NCBI RefSeq assembly: GCF_910589235.1
Contig: NC_060961.1
Location: 3,200,001-3,264,000, forward strand
From: Vespa crabro
Lineage: Eukaryota; Arthropoda; Insecta; Hymenoptera; Vespidae
Length of the DNA stretch: 64,000 nt
Direction of reading: 5' to 3'
Shown: piece by piece, positions 1-14,668 of the stretch
Layout: each line of letters begins with the position of its first letter
Position numbering within the stretch: the first letter of the stretch is position 1
Translations under genes and position numbers: made by a program
Notes under the pieces: generated by a model
Seen by the model: the letters and a program-made list of their open reading frames with translations, nothing else
The model's database searches: none
What the model was told of the DNA's origin: nothing

Positions 1-452
1 TGGGGGCATAGTTTTAGGGAATGTTTTCGGGGGGAAGGGCTGTTAGTTTCAAGGGTTACGGGTGTTATGGGGGTTTATCGATGTTACGTGTGCTGTGTGT
101 GAGGCACCGTCGAGTTAGGATCGATCGCTGCAAAACTCTAGTGGATCTCTTAGAGACACACCGAGCTCGCTGCACGATCGTAACAAGATCGGGCATTTTC
201 GATGGGGAGTGGGAGAGACCATAGTACACATATATATTATTGTAAGTATACTTATCGCATAGTAATTGCATTTAATCAATATACGTGTGTGTTATCGGTG
301 CATAGCAGCGTTCCGAACTCCTTGCGATAACCAAAACTTCTTTCATGCTGGGATGGTGGGTTTGGAGAATGTATGTGTATGTGCGTGTGCGTGCATATGT
401 AATGTGTTCGATGTCTTATTTTAAGCACTTTTATTCTCTTTATCTTTCTATT

Positions 453-487
<35 letters not shown>

Positions 488-3400
488 TCTTTCTCGATAG
501 ACTCTTTGCTTTGCGGAGAAGCCGACACTTCGAGGGAAACGTCGCGTGTACTCGGTAGGCCTCGAGCGAGGTACGAGCTTGAATATTTCATATGTCAAGT
601 TGCGGATATTCCGCAGAAATCACCGAGTTGGTATAGGTCGTGCTACTGCTCTCCGAGGGTAGCCCATTAAGAGCTCCTGTGACGCGAGGATGAAAACGCT
701 CGAGGGATTACCTGTAACCTCTCTCTTGGTACCCTAAGATAAGGGTACAGGTATTACGTTACTATTTGCACTTTTGTCTCCTCGATTTTCTTACAAATTA
801 TATACTCGAATGTGTCTTTTCAATTTTTCAATGATTATAAGAAATTAAGAATTTTGAATGAGTACTCTTAAGGTTATCACGAAATGTAAGCTATACCAAA
901 AAGCAGAGTCAATTGAGTCCAGAGAGTGACAGTTGTATAGGTGTACTTGTGTGCGTGTGCCTGCTTTTGTACCTGTGTGCTTTTGCGTGTTACCGGTCGA
1001 GGATGAAAAAAATGGGCAGCGGGCGAGCACCAGTCAGGCTTTGGGTGGGCGTTCGGTCTATGTCGGGCCCCTTTGTATAATTTTAGTATTTTTTTCGTAT
1101 AAAATCAACACTGAAGGCACATTCTATCGGACGAGTCGGCCCAGTGTGTGCTGTGAGTGAGAGTGGGCGCGGGACCCGAATCCACGCAGATTGCGTGGCC
1201 GCGGCTAACCTGGCGACGTTCTTTTTTTGCGGGCCCACGAGGGACTTATGCACCCCCGGCGCTAACAGGCTACCGCAACTAATAAAGTTATTTAGATATC
1301 CTCTGAGGTCCCTGGCTTTTAAACAGCCTGGATGTGGATAGGTAAGAGGAAAAGGATCGAGGTTTTGGGAGGAGGAAATATCAGGATTGAAGGATTTAGG
1401 ATATGAAAGGACAAAGGGTGGTCAAGGATAATCCTTTTTCTTCCTTTTCTTAAGCGGAGTTATCTAATGGCAGCCGCGGCCGGGCCCCGCGCGAGAAACT
1501 GTTGATTCGTGTGGCGGTTATTTTGATCCGGTTGCCTTCCTCTATTGCATCGGGTTTTGGGGGTCTGTCATTTTTTCGCTTTTAGTCGAAATGGCTATTT
1601 CAAAATTGAGAGCCGGCCCGACGCTCGCCTGACTTTGCCCAGGTCGAACTGAACTATCATTTTGCTAGGATCAGGTTCAGGGTTTAGGATGGCTTTTGGA
1701 TATTAACGTACGTACTAGACGGTCAGGATCCAACGAATTCGATCGGACATGGTTGTTCTGGAATTTGGTTAAATTAAAACCGGTTAAATCGGAATATTTG
1801 ATCTGTTAGATCTTTGGTCTCTGTTTAATATGGAAAAATCGAGAGATTGTCGAGTGATGTTCAACGAAATCCGGTTATGACTTTGACTAACGATGATGAT
1901 AATAATAAAGGCCAAGATCGCATGTTGTACGGACCAAAAGCGAACCAGTCTTTTTTTTTTTTTATTTTGTACTATTTGTAATTCGCCGGAGTATCAACGA
2001 CGATCACGATACTGTACGATTATTTGTATAACATCATCGTAATGACACGGCCAGAACAGAAGTTTCGTCGACGTTTCGTTTGTTTGAGAAAACATAAATC
2101 CGGTTGAAATGATGGGAAGGCTGTACGAGTACACTGCGCGGCATCTCGTTGTCTGCATCATTTACACGTTAAATTGTGATGGTTTGCGGTTGTCGCGATC
2201 TTTCGTAATAGATCATAAAGATTGGCCATTCTTGTACGTACATTAAATCCAGGACAAAAACGCGAAGAACCTGCGTGTAAAAGTGCGTGTGTGTGCATGT
2301 GTAGAATGCGTGTTTCAATGTATCATGTTTTATTTCTTCTTCTTGATATTTGAAGAATTTCGTCGGAGAGGGAAACATTGCTTATGGTTGTGGAAGGAAG
2401 CGAAGCTCGTACGATCGTTCCATCGACTCCTCGATCATTTCAATGTTCAACATTAAATATTAACAAATATCGAATTGAATTTTATTGTTGTGTAATTAGC
2501 AATATCTTTTTCCTTTTTTTAAATCGCCGATTATTGTTTTTCTACAATAAAAATTATAACATAGAGTCTCCGATGAGTTGATCACGTTCGTACGAGCGTT
2601 CCACTAAATATGCGTGGCTCTTAAAGGTCGTCCCTAATTAATTCATTAATACTGCTTTCCCCTACTGTCCGTGTTACCCTCTGATAACGGCGAAGTCTGT
2701 ACAATAGCCATCCGGCGATGAACCATTTTGTTTTAACGCGGACATCACCGAATAGTAATCAGAGCCGTGACAGTGCCGCTTCCACCTCACGAAATTAAAT
2801 GGAAAAATAGAAAATAAGGAAAAACAGAACGGTAAACAATCGTTTTCTTTTTTTAACTTACGATGGACCAGCCTCGTTTTTCTTCTCGTCTCCATAACTT
2901 GGATAACGAGTCAACAGCAGTAAAGTCAAAGTATGTAACCGATAAAACAAAAACAATTTTACTCTTTTCGTACAGATCTCGAGAATCACCGTGTTCCGGC
3001 CACTCGAATAGGGAGGAAGGAGTGGCACTGAACGCGATTCCATTAAAAAGATTGACTAGCGATAAAACGTATCGTTAATACGGAAAAACAGAGTGTCGTC
3101 CGATTCTCTCTCATTGAGATCACGAACGTTTTGCAAAATGTACAAAGATACAACATGCGAGATCTAGGATATCGAACGATCGAATCCTCGATCTGCGCGA
3201 TGAAGTTCTTGATATATAAAACTTAAACTCAACAATTAGAGAGGCGAATTTACAGGCGGAGACGTCGATCGAGAAGAATAATGTTTGATCCCGTATCAAA
3301 CGGGATTATTTATTTCTCTTAAAATAATCGGATATACGCTATTATGATAAACAATAGATCGGCTCGATTGATCTTTTTGTCCTTCTATTTTTTCTTTTTT

Positions 3401-4140
3401 CTTTCTTCTTCTTGATTAATTCTTATCGATGGACGTCACGCGACACGTATGCCTAAAAAACAGAGGCAGAGGGGTTTGGAGGAATTTCTTCACACAGAAT
3501 TTTCTTTTTCTAGGCCTCGCTTCTCTTTTTTCTTTTTTCCATACTTTTTATTATCTTTACCTTTTAATCTCGATCGTGCTTTTGCTTCCTCTAAGTATTA
3601 TTATCGATCATTCACGCGCGAAGGTTGTCGCGTTATCAATCGTGTTTTTGTCTTTTTTTAATTTTTCTTTTTGAATCGTTAATTAATTAATGATCCTTTC
3701 GAAGGTTCATTGATTGATTTTTATATCTGACGATAGTATCGTGATCGTATTAACGTTAAGTCCAAATATTTATTTAAATTAATTAACGAGGTTTGACATA
3801 TGCTCGGCAGATATTCGTACAAGCTTGTCTCGGAAGATGAGTAACGAAAGAAAGCTACGTTGAGCTTTCTGATAGCTATAAGTATTCATATCAACGTAAA
3901 ACCGGTTGTCTGCGAACGTTTTAATTGTCGCGAGTAGCTCGCGCGAGTACGGAGAAAATTTCGAACGAAAAATGCAGTTCGAGGGGAAGATTGTGTCTCG
4001 TAAAAACATGCTCGTAGTACGAATTTACTGCTCGTGCATACGCATGACAGGTTATTCAAAAACCACGAAAACAAAAAGAAGAACAATCCTTCGCGCGATA
4101 CTTTCGAGGTAGCTTCAGCTTTGCTCGTTTCTTTTTCTTT
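1..4140. other. non-coding, mostly unique sequence
   Basis: This stretch is moderately GC-rich at 1000-1650 and AT-rich after that. It contains one (CT)n tract at 453-488 and a short perfect hairpin at 1182-1198 (CCACGCA, loop GAT, TGCGTGG). An AATAAA occurs on the plus strand near 1281. No ORF is long or structured enough to call, and no RNA gene is seen. Confidence 0.6.
453..488. repeat. (CT)n microsatellite
   Basis: CT dinucleotide tract with one TTT interruption. Confidence 0.9.
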
Positions 4141-4145
4141 TCCTT

Positions 4146-4196
4146 AAAAAAAAAAAAAAAAAAAAAAAAAGAAAAAAAAAGAAGAAAAAAAACGAA
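4146..4196. repeat. poly(A) and A-rich tract
   Basis: Twenty-five uninterrupted A followed by GAAAAAAAAAGAAG-type sequence. It is one of the few A-runs on the plus strand in this part of the window. Confidence 0.9.
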
Positions 4197-5040
4197 GGGT
4201 TTTGTTTCTCAGTGCTTATTCTTGTTTTCGTCGATCATATTATTAATGAATTTCGCGGGTTTTTTTTTCTTTTTTTCACGTTTCTTTTTTTTCTTTTCTT
4301 TTTATCACGAGGGTTAATTTGACCAATCGCGGTAGCGTACCAATCGATGTTCGACGATCGTTTAGAAATGATGTCTCGTGAATAATTTGGGGCGCTGTTT
4401 TTGGGGTAGGTGGGATCGAAATTCCGTGGCTTGGAGGAGAATGGAGGAGGAAATTGTATAGGGGTGGGATTCATTCGATCGATGATCGAAAGGGTGTAGC
4501 ATAGAGTTCCAAACGCTCCGTGATCTACAGACATTCAATATTAAACAGATCAATCAACTATGTCGTCGTTATAATACCACTAGGATAGCTCATAATCGTA
4601 AGTTTATATCAATAATATAATTATATTATTAGGTATCATTAATGCTTGTGTTGTATGTATATTCTCCGTGTACTTTTTTGTGTGTGTAATAAGTGTTATT
4701 CTCTTTCTCTCTCTTTTTTTTTCACATCTCGCGTATCCTTTCGCGCTCTCACGTTGTGTATACTCGTGTACGTACATACGTGTTCCTTTTTTCCCTATGT
4801 ATCATTTTCATCATTATTACACTTAAGTTTCAAGTTACAAGCTAGCGTATAAATGATGGGTAAGAAACGACCACTCGGACGCGCGACAGTTCTTCTATCG
4901 ATTCTTATCCTGGAAAAAAGCGTCTCCTATTGGACACTTCGTTCTCGCTCGCAGGAGAAACGAAGGAACTCTGTTTTCAGGACGATCGCGACGTCGCGGT
5001 CTGATCCTCGACGTCTCTTTTTTTTATTTTATTTATTTAT

Positions 5041-5065
5041 TCTTTCTTTCTCTTCCTCTCTTTCC

Positions 5066-5107
<42 letters not shown>

Positions 5108-5140
5108 GTCTCTGTCTCTCTTACTCTCTTTTTCTCTCTT
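5041..5140. repeat. (CT)n with (CTGT) variants
   Basis: Pure CT at about 5071-5100, then TCTGTC units and further CT/T. Confidence 0.9.
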
Positions 5141-5705
5141 ATCATTTCTTCTCTTATAATATCGTCGTCGGAGAATCGATCAGGAAGAACCGTCCGGTCA
5201 CGGTGGGTGGTTTGTTAGCCGCCATGTACCGGGTTGTTTCGTACCGTTTATACTATATATCATTAATCATATTATCGTTAAGTATCATTAGTCATTAGTT
5301 ACTTTTAATTAATCGTTAGGTATAATTCAATTAATCAAATACTCTTAACCCTTCTTTATCGTTTAATAATTATTGTTTAGGTAGTTTATAGTTTCATTAG
5401 GTTTCAATAACGCGATTTTTTTTTTTTTTTTACGGATCTTGGAAGCAAAACCTTTTTCCACGTGGAAAGGATTATGGGTGTTGAGGAGAAGGAGGAGTGG
5501 GGGTAAGTAATGGCGATAGTAGTTACAGGAGTGGGGACCGGGTGTCATGAGGTTCTCGGAGGGGACACACCTCTTGTCCCGCGCGAAAATCTGCGAAAAA
5601 TCAGAATGTCGATTAGCGGATCAGCTTCACCGATTCTCTCGCTCATTCTCTCTTTTTGTTAAATCTCTTTTATTACGAGTTACGCATTCTCTCTTACTCC
5701 CAGCT

Positions 5706-5707
5706 CA

Positions 5708-5742
<35 letters not shown>

Positions 5743-5767
5743 ACTCTTTCTCTTTCTCTCTCTCTCA

Positions 5768-5809
<42 letters not shown>

Positions 5810-5872
5810 TCATTCTCCTTCTTCTTTTTTTCCCTTTCTCTCCGATTTTCTTTCTCTCGCGCAAGCTTTCCG

Positions 5873-5907
<35 letters not shown>

Positions 5908-5944
5908 TTCTCTCTTTCTCTCTCTCTCACTCTCTCTATCTCTC
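5706..5944. repeat. compound (CT)n array
   Basis: Two long CT blocks (5706-5806 and 5872-5944) flank a short pyrimidine-rich spacer. Confidence 0.9.
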
Positions 5945-7570
5945 CTTTTCATTTTTCCTACAAAGATTGTTCGTATATACATATAGTATGTACGTCGTGC
6001 GAATTGCTTTGAACGCGTCGCGTCTTAAAAACGAATTGCAAGTGGCAAGGTTTCCGATTTTCTATTAATTAATTGTTTTCTTAACACTTTTCCATTTTTT
6101 TTCTGCGATTTTTGTTTTGTTAAGTACATAGGTTACGTTTTATTCTGTTCTTCTTTTCTTTTCGTTTCTTTTTCTTTTTTTTCTGTGCATTTTTTTTTGT
6201 TTTTTATTTTTTGTTTTTTGCTTTATTCATCCCGATAATGTAAGCCTTTTTGATATCCTTTCGCTGTTCTGTTTTTATATATTAGATATATATATATATA
6301 GCGGCGTGCTCGGTTTCCATCGATTATTCGTTTAGAGTTACGTTTTTTTTTGGGTTTTACGTTACGTCGATCGGCTCTACCCACGCTCATGGGCCAGCGA
6401 CTATCGTTCGTCGCTAGTGGCCTCCTTTTCATCGTTATTATCCTTATCTGAGTTTCTCCTTTTCTCTCTTCTTTCTTTGTTCCTTATTTCCTTTCGTATT
6501 TGCATACGTTCGGCTTCTTCACGGATCGATCATCGGAGGAGTATCGCTCATCGCATCGTCTCGCGAACGTCGGTCTTTTCGGTGAATTGAATTACCGAAA
6601 CGAACAAAAATCATACCATTTGAGGAATGACAAAGTAAGCAGAGAAAAAGGAACGATACAATTTTTTGGGTATCGATCAATTTTTCTTAATTCTGCGATG
6701 TACGTACGATCGTGCCGATAATTATCATCGGAATAGTATCATTGGCGTTTCTTATTATAATGATTGAATTTTTCGTCGTGGATGAGAGAACACGACGAAA
6801 GTGACGACGATCGTACGATTTCGTTTCGGTTATGTCATCCAAGTGAAAACATTTTTATACATCACCGATAAAAGCCAAACGTTGCTTCCTCTTTTAAAAT
6901 GAGATCATATTGAAATCCGAGAGTAACAATTCATTTTTCTTGTTCTTCTCGTATCTTCGATCTCAAGAGGATACGAGCGATGTGCCACGGTGTTAGCAAG
7001 AAATAATTATTTCTAAGTATTGATTATAGATATAAACGTGATTGTTTATTGTGTGTTGTCCCTGCGTCGTATAGCGTTATTGCCTCGTATGTCCAGTTAT
7101 AGCGGTTAACATCGGTTTTATCAACTGTCGGATTGGACCGGGTCGGTTGGATCATCGTGAGTTCTTCGGAAGGTTAAGGGCGGGTTCTCGTGTGCGTTAT
7201 TTCAAACGAACGAAATCGCGCACCGTTTGGCGTTCGATTCTATCCGGTATGAATATATCTAACGAATTCCTGTGCGTATCTCTAGTGAATATAATGCATC
7301 TATGGTCTGTTTAAGAACGAAAAGAACGATGATGACGAATTGAAGATTGCTGCCGAAACACCATCCGGTCGTCCGTCGATGGTCACATCACGCTGCTCTC
7401 GATTTCTGCTCTGAACGATCGCGATCTAATTTACTTAGATTAATATCTATGTGAGTTAGACGAGCTGGCCCGATCGCGCGGACGTCACCGACGATGGGAC
7501 ATAGCTCTATGCACCGTAGCCGAACTTTGACGAGTGTTATACCAATAATGAAAGATAGAATTAAATTGGA

Positions 7571-7956
7571 ATTTTTTTTCTTCTTCTTTTATCCTTTTTT
7601 CCTTTTTTTTCCTTTTCTTTTTTTTTCTTTTTTTTTTTTTTTTTGCTTTAATAATTATCTAATTTATAACTTTAGACAAAAACTTTTTGATCCTACGAAC
7701 ACGCTTCAGTTTCTCTTTTTTATTTCTTTCCTCGAAAAATTCAAAATTTATACTTTTTAATTCCAATTTTTTACTTTTATAATTTGCATCAATCAGAAAT
7801 AGTCTTATCTGTTGAAATTATAATTAAAATTTTGCTCCTGCATCTTCTTTGAGTCTTTAAAATTTTCCTTTTAAATTTCTATTAATTTCTTTCTTTCTTT
7901 TTCTTTTTTTTGTTTCTTTTTTTTTTTTTTTTTTTTTTTGTTTTTTTTTTCTTTTT
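7571..7956. repeat. poly(T)-rich region
   Basis: T runs broken by single C or G at 7571-7644 and 7888-7956, with AT-rich sequence between. Confidence 0.85.
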
Positions 7957-8408
7957 ATACAAGCAATCCAGAGTTTATTATTTTTTAACTCTTAAGTTAT
8001 TATTCGGCCACGTATAAACGGAGCGTCCCAAGACGTGCAACGTACGCGAATAACGACAATCATACATATCTCCACTTTTTTTTATCCTTTCCTTTACCTT
8101 TTTTTCTTTTCTATCTTTTATTACTTTAAAGATGCGATCGCAATACGACTGATGTTAAAAAAATTCCGCGGATCTGCGCGACGAGATAATACGTGGTCGA
8201 TTCCTCCTCGGTTTTTATATACATATACATATAACACGTATAAGTATATAGAATGTGCATGTCTTTTCGTGCAGGCTGTTTGCTCTATTCGATTTTCCCG
8301 GATTTTCGGCGAATTTTTTCCTTGTCCCGGCCGCGGGGAACGGCGAGTCGACAGTCGTCCTTTTCCGCCCTTTCGCATTATCCTTTCCATTCCAATGTTT
8401 TCTTTCTA

Positions 8409-8432
8409 TCTCTCTCTCTCTCTCTCTCTCAC

Positions 8433-8496
<64 letters not shown>

Positions 8497-8497
8497 C
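8409..8497. repeat. (CT)n microsatellite
   Basis: Nearly pure CT tract of about 90 nt. Confidence 0.9.
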
Positions 8498-9472
8498 TTT
8501 TTCTTCAATTATGATTTTAATCTCGATGATCAACTCTATTCATTTCTTTCCGATACCTTTACTTTTTGGTAACGAACGTCCTATCCCTTTAATTAATATC
8601 TTTTTTTTTTGTAACTTTTTTTATTTTTTTTTTTTTTTATTTTCCGGGTGACCCGTCCACTCGCGTTGTCGCTTACTTAGTTACATGCAGGAAGTGTTTT
8701 TCTTTTTTTTTTTTTTTCACGCGAGAGAGAGACGATTGTCTCTCGTCTCTCTCCTACGAATGGGTGGTGAATCGTGTGTTTTCCATCGTTTTTCTTTATT
8801 GTTCTGGAAAGGATATTATGCAGGGGTTAGTAGGAGGGGGATTCGTGAGGGTATGTCGGAACGTGAAAAGCTCGACGGGCGATTTTCGGTTTTTTAGGGG
8901 AAAGCAGGAAAGAGTGTATATTTATTAGAGCAAAGGATTCGGGAAATAGGAAAAGGTTCGAAAAGGACAACGAAGGTTACGCGTCCACGGCGATTTCTTT
9001 TTGTTTTCAACGTGAACGCGAATCCCAAAAATTTCAATTCCAACCTGACGCGGCGGGAACGGAAAATCTATTTTTTTTTTTTTTTTTTCGATGGTTCTGT
9101 GGTTTGCTGAGTTAGCTGCGAGGTTTCGAAACTTCCCGCCGCCGGTGGAGATATAATATTTATATAATATATTCCTTTATATTATCTAGACGTAGGGGGA
9201 GAAAATGTAGATTGGCATAAAGGTTGATAAGATAGAAAGGAGAATGGTATAGGAGAAGAAGAAATGGAAAATCGCCCGTCTCGCGTCTCTCACATGTCCT
9301 GGAAAAGTATATACTAAGGCCGATTTTGGTTAAGAATACGCTTTCACTTTTTTTCCTCTCTTTTGATCAACTTTTAATTTTAACGTTAAGGCGCAACGTG
9401 ATAAACTTGTACTTTTTTCCTTGATGTGTCTTTTAGGTTCTGGCCGAAAGAACTGCGTGTCTCTACGTGTTC

Positions 9473-9546
9473 GTGTACGTGTACGTGTACGTGTACGTGT
9501 GTACTCTCCGTGTACTCTTGCTTGCGTGCGTGCGTGCGTGCGCGTG
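9473..9546. repeat. (GTGTAC)n and (GCGT)n repeats
   Basis: About five GTGTAC units at 9473-9504, then GCGT units at about 9530-9546. Confidence 0.85.
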
Positions 9547-9719
9547 TATTTCGGTCGAGTGTAGGTATGTACGCGTGTGTGTGGGTGTGCTGCTTCGCGG
9601 CTGATGACGTTCGCTCGCCGATTACTTTTGCTGAGCACTTTCCTTTTGTTGTGTGGTTCGGTATACGAACTCGTTTTCTAAGAGCTGCCTTTTTGTTGTC
9701 TGCCAAAAAATTTAATTTT

Positions 9720-9720
9720 T

Positions 9721-9799
<79 letters not shown>

Positions 9800-9813
9800 T
9801 TCTCTTTCTTTCT
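9720..9813. repeat. (CT)n microsatellite
   Basis: CT tract of about 90 nt with TTT interruptions. Confidence 0.9.
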
Positions 9814-11230
9814 TTATTTCTTTCATTCCTTGATACGAGCGAGGCTCGTATCCCCTTCACGTCACTGTATATCGTCTTGCGCGCAAACCAAAGATATCGA
9901 CAAATCGTAAAACTTTTCTACCTCGTCGAAAGTCCAACAAAAGGGTAAAACGCCGGAAAAATCGTATCAACTTAATCGTCGTGTCGAAAGTGGTATCCAT
10001 ACATACATACATACATATTGCGTATACATACACAAGTATATTATATACATATATTTTTTATATATGTATTATAAATGTGTAAGTATACTTACTCGTTAAA
10101 TATCGTAATGCATTCATGAAAATAGTTAGGTTTCATATCCGGGACTCTGTCTCGTTATTTGGATTTGTTTAGACGACAATTGTGTGAAAACAAGAATGTC
10201 GTCAATCGGTCACTGTATCTTTTTGGAAAACTGAATCCGGCTTTAAATCGTTTCATGATACCACGTAAAAGGAAAATGATTTACTAAGTACAATTTTTAA
10301 TTGGCCAATATTTCAAATCTCATAAAGATTATTTTTAGTCGTTATTGTGACTATAGCAGTATATTTTTTAAATATACAGGAAAATCAATCAACATTGTAG
10401 AAACTTGTGTATTTTTAAATATCAATTGTTTTAATCGATTCCTTTCACGTAGATCATGAAGGAAAAGAAAATTGATGATAAAATGTATCAGGATATAGTA
10501 AGATGTACTGTTTTAATCGTTCTGATAGACGATTTTTATGGATATTAAGAGACAGAGCTTCGGATTTTAAAATGTACTCGCTAGTGTCACAATGGTGCTC
10601 CAGATTTGGGCCTAAAGTCGACCAACCGGAGCGCAGAAAAACAATTCCCACAAGACGTTCCAGCCGACCGAGCAAGTCGTCAAATTCGTCCATCGATAGG
10701 TTTTGTAAACGCTTCTCATTAATGAAAGATTTCTGAAGTTTAGCGGAAAAAATCAGCGTTTATCGTTACGTTTGCCAATGTAACAGGAACGATTGGGCTT
10801 CGAGTGCATGTCCTGCATCTGATATATAGTATATTATAGAATATAATATTGGTATATATATAAATATACATATACGAGCTTATACATATATTCATATATA
10901 CTAACTGCTCCGATAGGTATAAATATATATACACATCGATCGTTAATTATTCGCGTCATTTATCGATGACGTCGTTCGATTTTCTCTAAGAGACGAATAT
11001 GGTCGACGAGACTGTCGGTCGGATGCTCTTTCTTCCTTTATTCCGAAGGGTCTCCATTGCATATCACTGAGGACTTCATTGGACTCAACGCGGCGATCTA
11101 GCTCACATCCTCACACATCGACGTAGGGTTTTTACTTATTTTCTCTCTTCTGACTTGCCTAATGCTCATCCTCGCTTCCTTCATTTCTTCACTAAATAAG
11201 TGTCTTAATAATTTTTGTCCCTTATTTCTT

Positions 11231-11268
11231 TCTCTCTCTATCTCTCTCTCTCTCTATCTCTTTCACTT

Positions 11269-11316
<48 letters not shown>

Positions 11317-11506
11317 TTTTCTGTTCTTTCTTCTTTCGTTAAATACACCTACAATTCCCTACAACGATAATACGTATATAACCTAACACGACTACTGGCT
11401 GAGACGTTATGTGCGAGTAACACTCTCCAGGAATATCGACATTTAACATTATTCACATTTTTCGTCTCGTGTGTGCTCTTCTCGGTACACGCGTGCATTC
11501 GCTTCC

Positions 11507-11566
<60 letters not shown>

Positions 11567-11568
11567 TT
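11231..11568. repeat. two (CT)n microsatellites
   Basis: CT tracts at 11231-11316 and 11511-11568, separated by about 190 nt of unique sequence. Confidence 0.88.
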
Positions 11569-12269
11569 CGTTCCTTCTATAGATAAATAATATTCTATCT
11601 TTTTCATCTTATTTATTAACATAGAATATAGAATTGTATTAGAAATTACGGAAGGAATAAATTGGAAAAGTAAACGTTCTGAATTGTTTTTTTCTTTTTT
11701 TTTTTCTCTTTTTTTTCTTTTTTTTCTTTTTTTTTTTAGGAGGGTTAACGGGAAAAAGCTCGAATGGGAACGTATCTAGAACAGTTTGTTAAAATATTAT
11801 ATTATTTTCTATCGAACTTTAGTTGAGGAAGGAGAATAAAACAAAAAGAAAATTGAGAAAAAACACGTTAGAGCATGATGGTGAAGGAAGACTGAAACAG
11901 CCCCGACAGAAATTCCATTTCCAAACGGAATTTGCCAGGCTTATCTCTTCGATAACATTTTCTACATTCTTGCTCTGATACGTGCTTTATGATTTTCGTT
12001 CCTGCCATTTTACTCGAGGTGATTGAAGGGTTGGATAGATGGATGGATATACTGACACTTTATGTATCTGCCATTCCGTATATATGCACATATGTTTCCT
12101 TGCTTCTGTGCAATCGACTCTTCCTCTTTCTATCTCTTTCTTACTCTATCATTCTAACTCATTCGCATCTTTCTTTCTATCCCTGATAGCGCCACTGAGT
12201 CGGATAACGGACCATGATGGATCCTTCGATTTTGTGTCTCCTTCTCTAGTTAAAATTTATTTTCTCCAA

Positions 12270-12391
<122 letters not shown>

Positions 12392-12834
12392 CTTCGTTCG
12401 TTCTTCATTTCGTTCATATACGATTCATCATTCTCTCATTCATACAATTTCTCTCAAGTCCGAAAGAATTGCCGAAAAAGTATCGTGCACGAAAAGGATG
12501 GGGTGGAGTAAGAACTCCGCGATAATCTTATTATACTTACACAACTGGCCTAATAATTTTCTCCTAGTTTTCAAGTTTCATCCTAGTTTATCATTTTTTT
12601 CCTAGACGATCTCTACAATACATATATCGCGGGCCTCCCGGTAGTCAAGGAGGCCGGCTCTCTCTCTCTCTCTCTGTATAATTTTTACGATTTCTCTTTT
12701 TTCTCCCTTAATTTCACCTCTCAACACTTAAACTCACTTTCATCCACAATTTCACATCTTCCTCTCGTTTTTCCTCGACCACGCGAGCATACGTAGACGT
12801 ACATTCACATTTTCTCTTTCTCTCTAATCCATTT

Positions 12835-12835
<1 letters not shown>

Positions 12836-12868
<33 letters not shown>

Positions 12869-12950
12869 ACTCTCTCTTTCTTTTTCTTTCTTTCTTTCTC
12901 TCTCTCTCTCTCTCTCTCTCACTCTCTCTGTCTCTCTCTATCTTTCTTTC
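12836..12950. repeat. (CT)n microsatellite
   Basis: CT tract with TTTC and CACT interruptions. Confidence 0.9.
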
Positions 12951-13278
12951 TCATTCTATAGGATCGGTTTGCGCCGAACGTGTCTCGCCCGTGGCTCCGA
13001 ACTCAGTTCCGAAATCACAATTAACACGGATTTCTTATCAGTCGTGACTTTTTCCCTCGTACTCTCTCAACTTTTCTCTTTCCATTCTTTTTTTTTTTTT
13101 TGTTTTATACATATAATATCCATTTCTTTAAATGTATCATTCGTTCGAATAAAAAAAATCACCTGTTGAGATCGCGAGATTTCGTGGCTTCAACGACGGT
13201 CGCATCAAGGACACTTGGCTCCCTTCTATGCTTCTACATTTCTCTCATCCTCGGCACACACGCATTCTTTCACTTTTC

Positions 13279-13299
13279 CTCTCTCTCTCTTTCTCTCTT

Positions 13300-13355
<56 letters not shown>
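13279..13355. repeat. (CT)n microsatellite
   Basis: CT with regular TTTC interruptions, then pure CT. Confidence 0.9.
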
Positions 13356-13357
<2 letters not shown>

Positions 13358-14480
13358 GCGCACACCTTTTTCTTCCTAAATAACCTTCGACCTATCCCAC
13401 CCTCCCTCTCACCCACTCGTCCAATCCTGCAATTCAGCTTACTCGCGTGAATCTTCCAAAGTATGTCGCTATCCTGAGAGGCTTCCGATATCGAGTTAAG
13501 AGGAAAAACGTGATCCGTTCATTATGCATCGACTATGGTTCCAAGGCACGTAAATTATTCGTTAACATTATGTATATATGGAAATATACATATATATATA
13601 TATATAATGTATATACTATGATCGCAGGTAATAATCGAGAGCTGGAGTATCGACAGCCTCTCGTCGGGTGGCCTGCAAATCAAAGCATTTGAAGGATTGA
13701 TCGAACGTATCGTCGGTCTAAGAAATAATTATTCGTTCTTCTTCTACTCGTTCATTCTCTTATCAAATACATATAACGTATAACCGTTGGGCATCGACGC
13801 GAAAAGAAAGTGTGTCGACGAGGCAGGAGTATCGACTGCGACTCGTCATTCTGTAAAATATCATTTATGTGAGAATTTCTATATGGAAAATCGTCGTCCT
13901 TTTATCCTTAGGAACCAAAGTCGAGGATGAATAATACGAATCGAAGGTACCTAATATTATTAATTAATTAGAAGATAATACAGAGGAATCGGAGTAATCG
14001 ACGAATTCCTCTTTCTATCTGCAACGAAATATTCGATAACAATCAATTGCGATAATAATATTAATTATGATATGTCGTTACGTCGAAGCGTCGAAGAGAT
14101 GCTTCGAGTAAAATCTCGATAAAAATTATTCTCCCCTTTATCATGGCCTCTCGGAATATAAAATGATCAAAAAAAAGAAAAAAAAAAAAAAAAGAAAAAG
14201 AGAAAAAAGAAAAGAAGGTAAACGAATACTCGAAAGCTTCACGCTCGTCTTACAATCCCGATTTTACCGAAGAAAAAAAATTCCATTTCACACCTTTAGT
14301 TTTCCTACTGAAAACGTATAGTAGACTTAACGCGCTACGTGTACTACGAGATTATCACACAGAAAAGTTTTGCTCACTCGGTGCTAACAATTAGTTTTTA
14401 TTTCTTTTCTCCTTTTTTTCTTTTTTTTTTCTTTTTTTATTTGGCGTACGCACGCGATATATATTATATATATTCTCCTT

Positions 14481-14493
14481 TTCTCTCTCTCCA

Positions 14494-14559
<66 letters not shown>

Positions 14560-14668
14560 TTCTTCGACTATCCTTTTTTGCTCTCGCAGACACCCTTGTC
14601 CCATTCACGCGTTTTCCCTCCTCGATTCGCATGTTCTTCATCTTCCTATTATTATTATTATTATTATT
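14481..14668. repeat. (CT)n and (ATT)n repeats
   Basis: CT tract at 14481-14556 and an (ATT)7 tract at 14647-14668. Confidence 0.88.

Larger units (their letters stand above)
4141..8700. other. non-coding, pyrimidine-rich plus strand
   Basis: T-rich and CT-rich tracts are separated by AT-rich unique sequence, including a TAAT/ATTA-rich segment at about 5240-5400. Open frames here encode only Ser/Leu or Arg/Glu repeats from the microsatellites. No gene is seen. Confidence 0.6.

Noticed and set aside
5547..6068. Long open frames of Ser/Leu or Arg/Glu repeats here and at many other sites (8035, 9386, 12039, 14339, 31561, 34819, 36283, 61482 and others)
   Set aside because: They are translations of (CT)n/(GA)n tracts in all frames, with no domain content.
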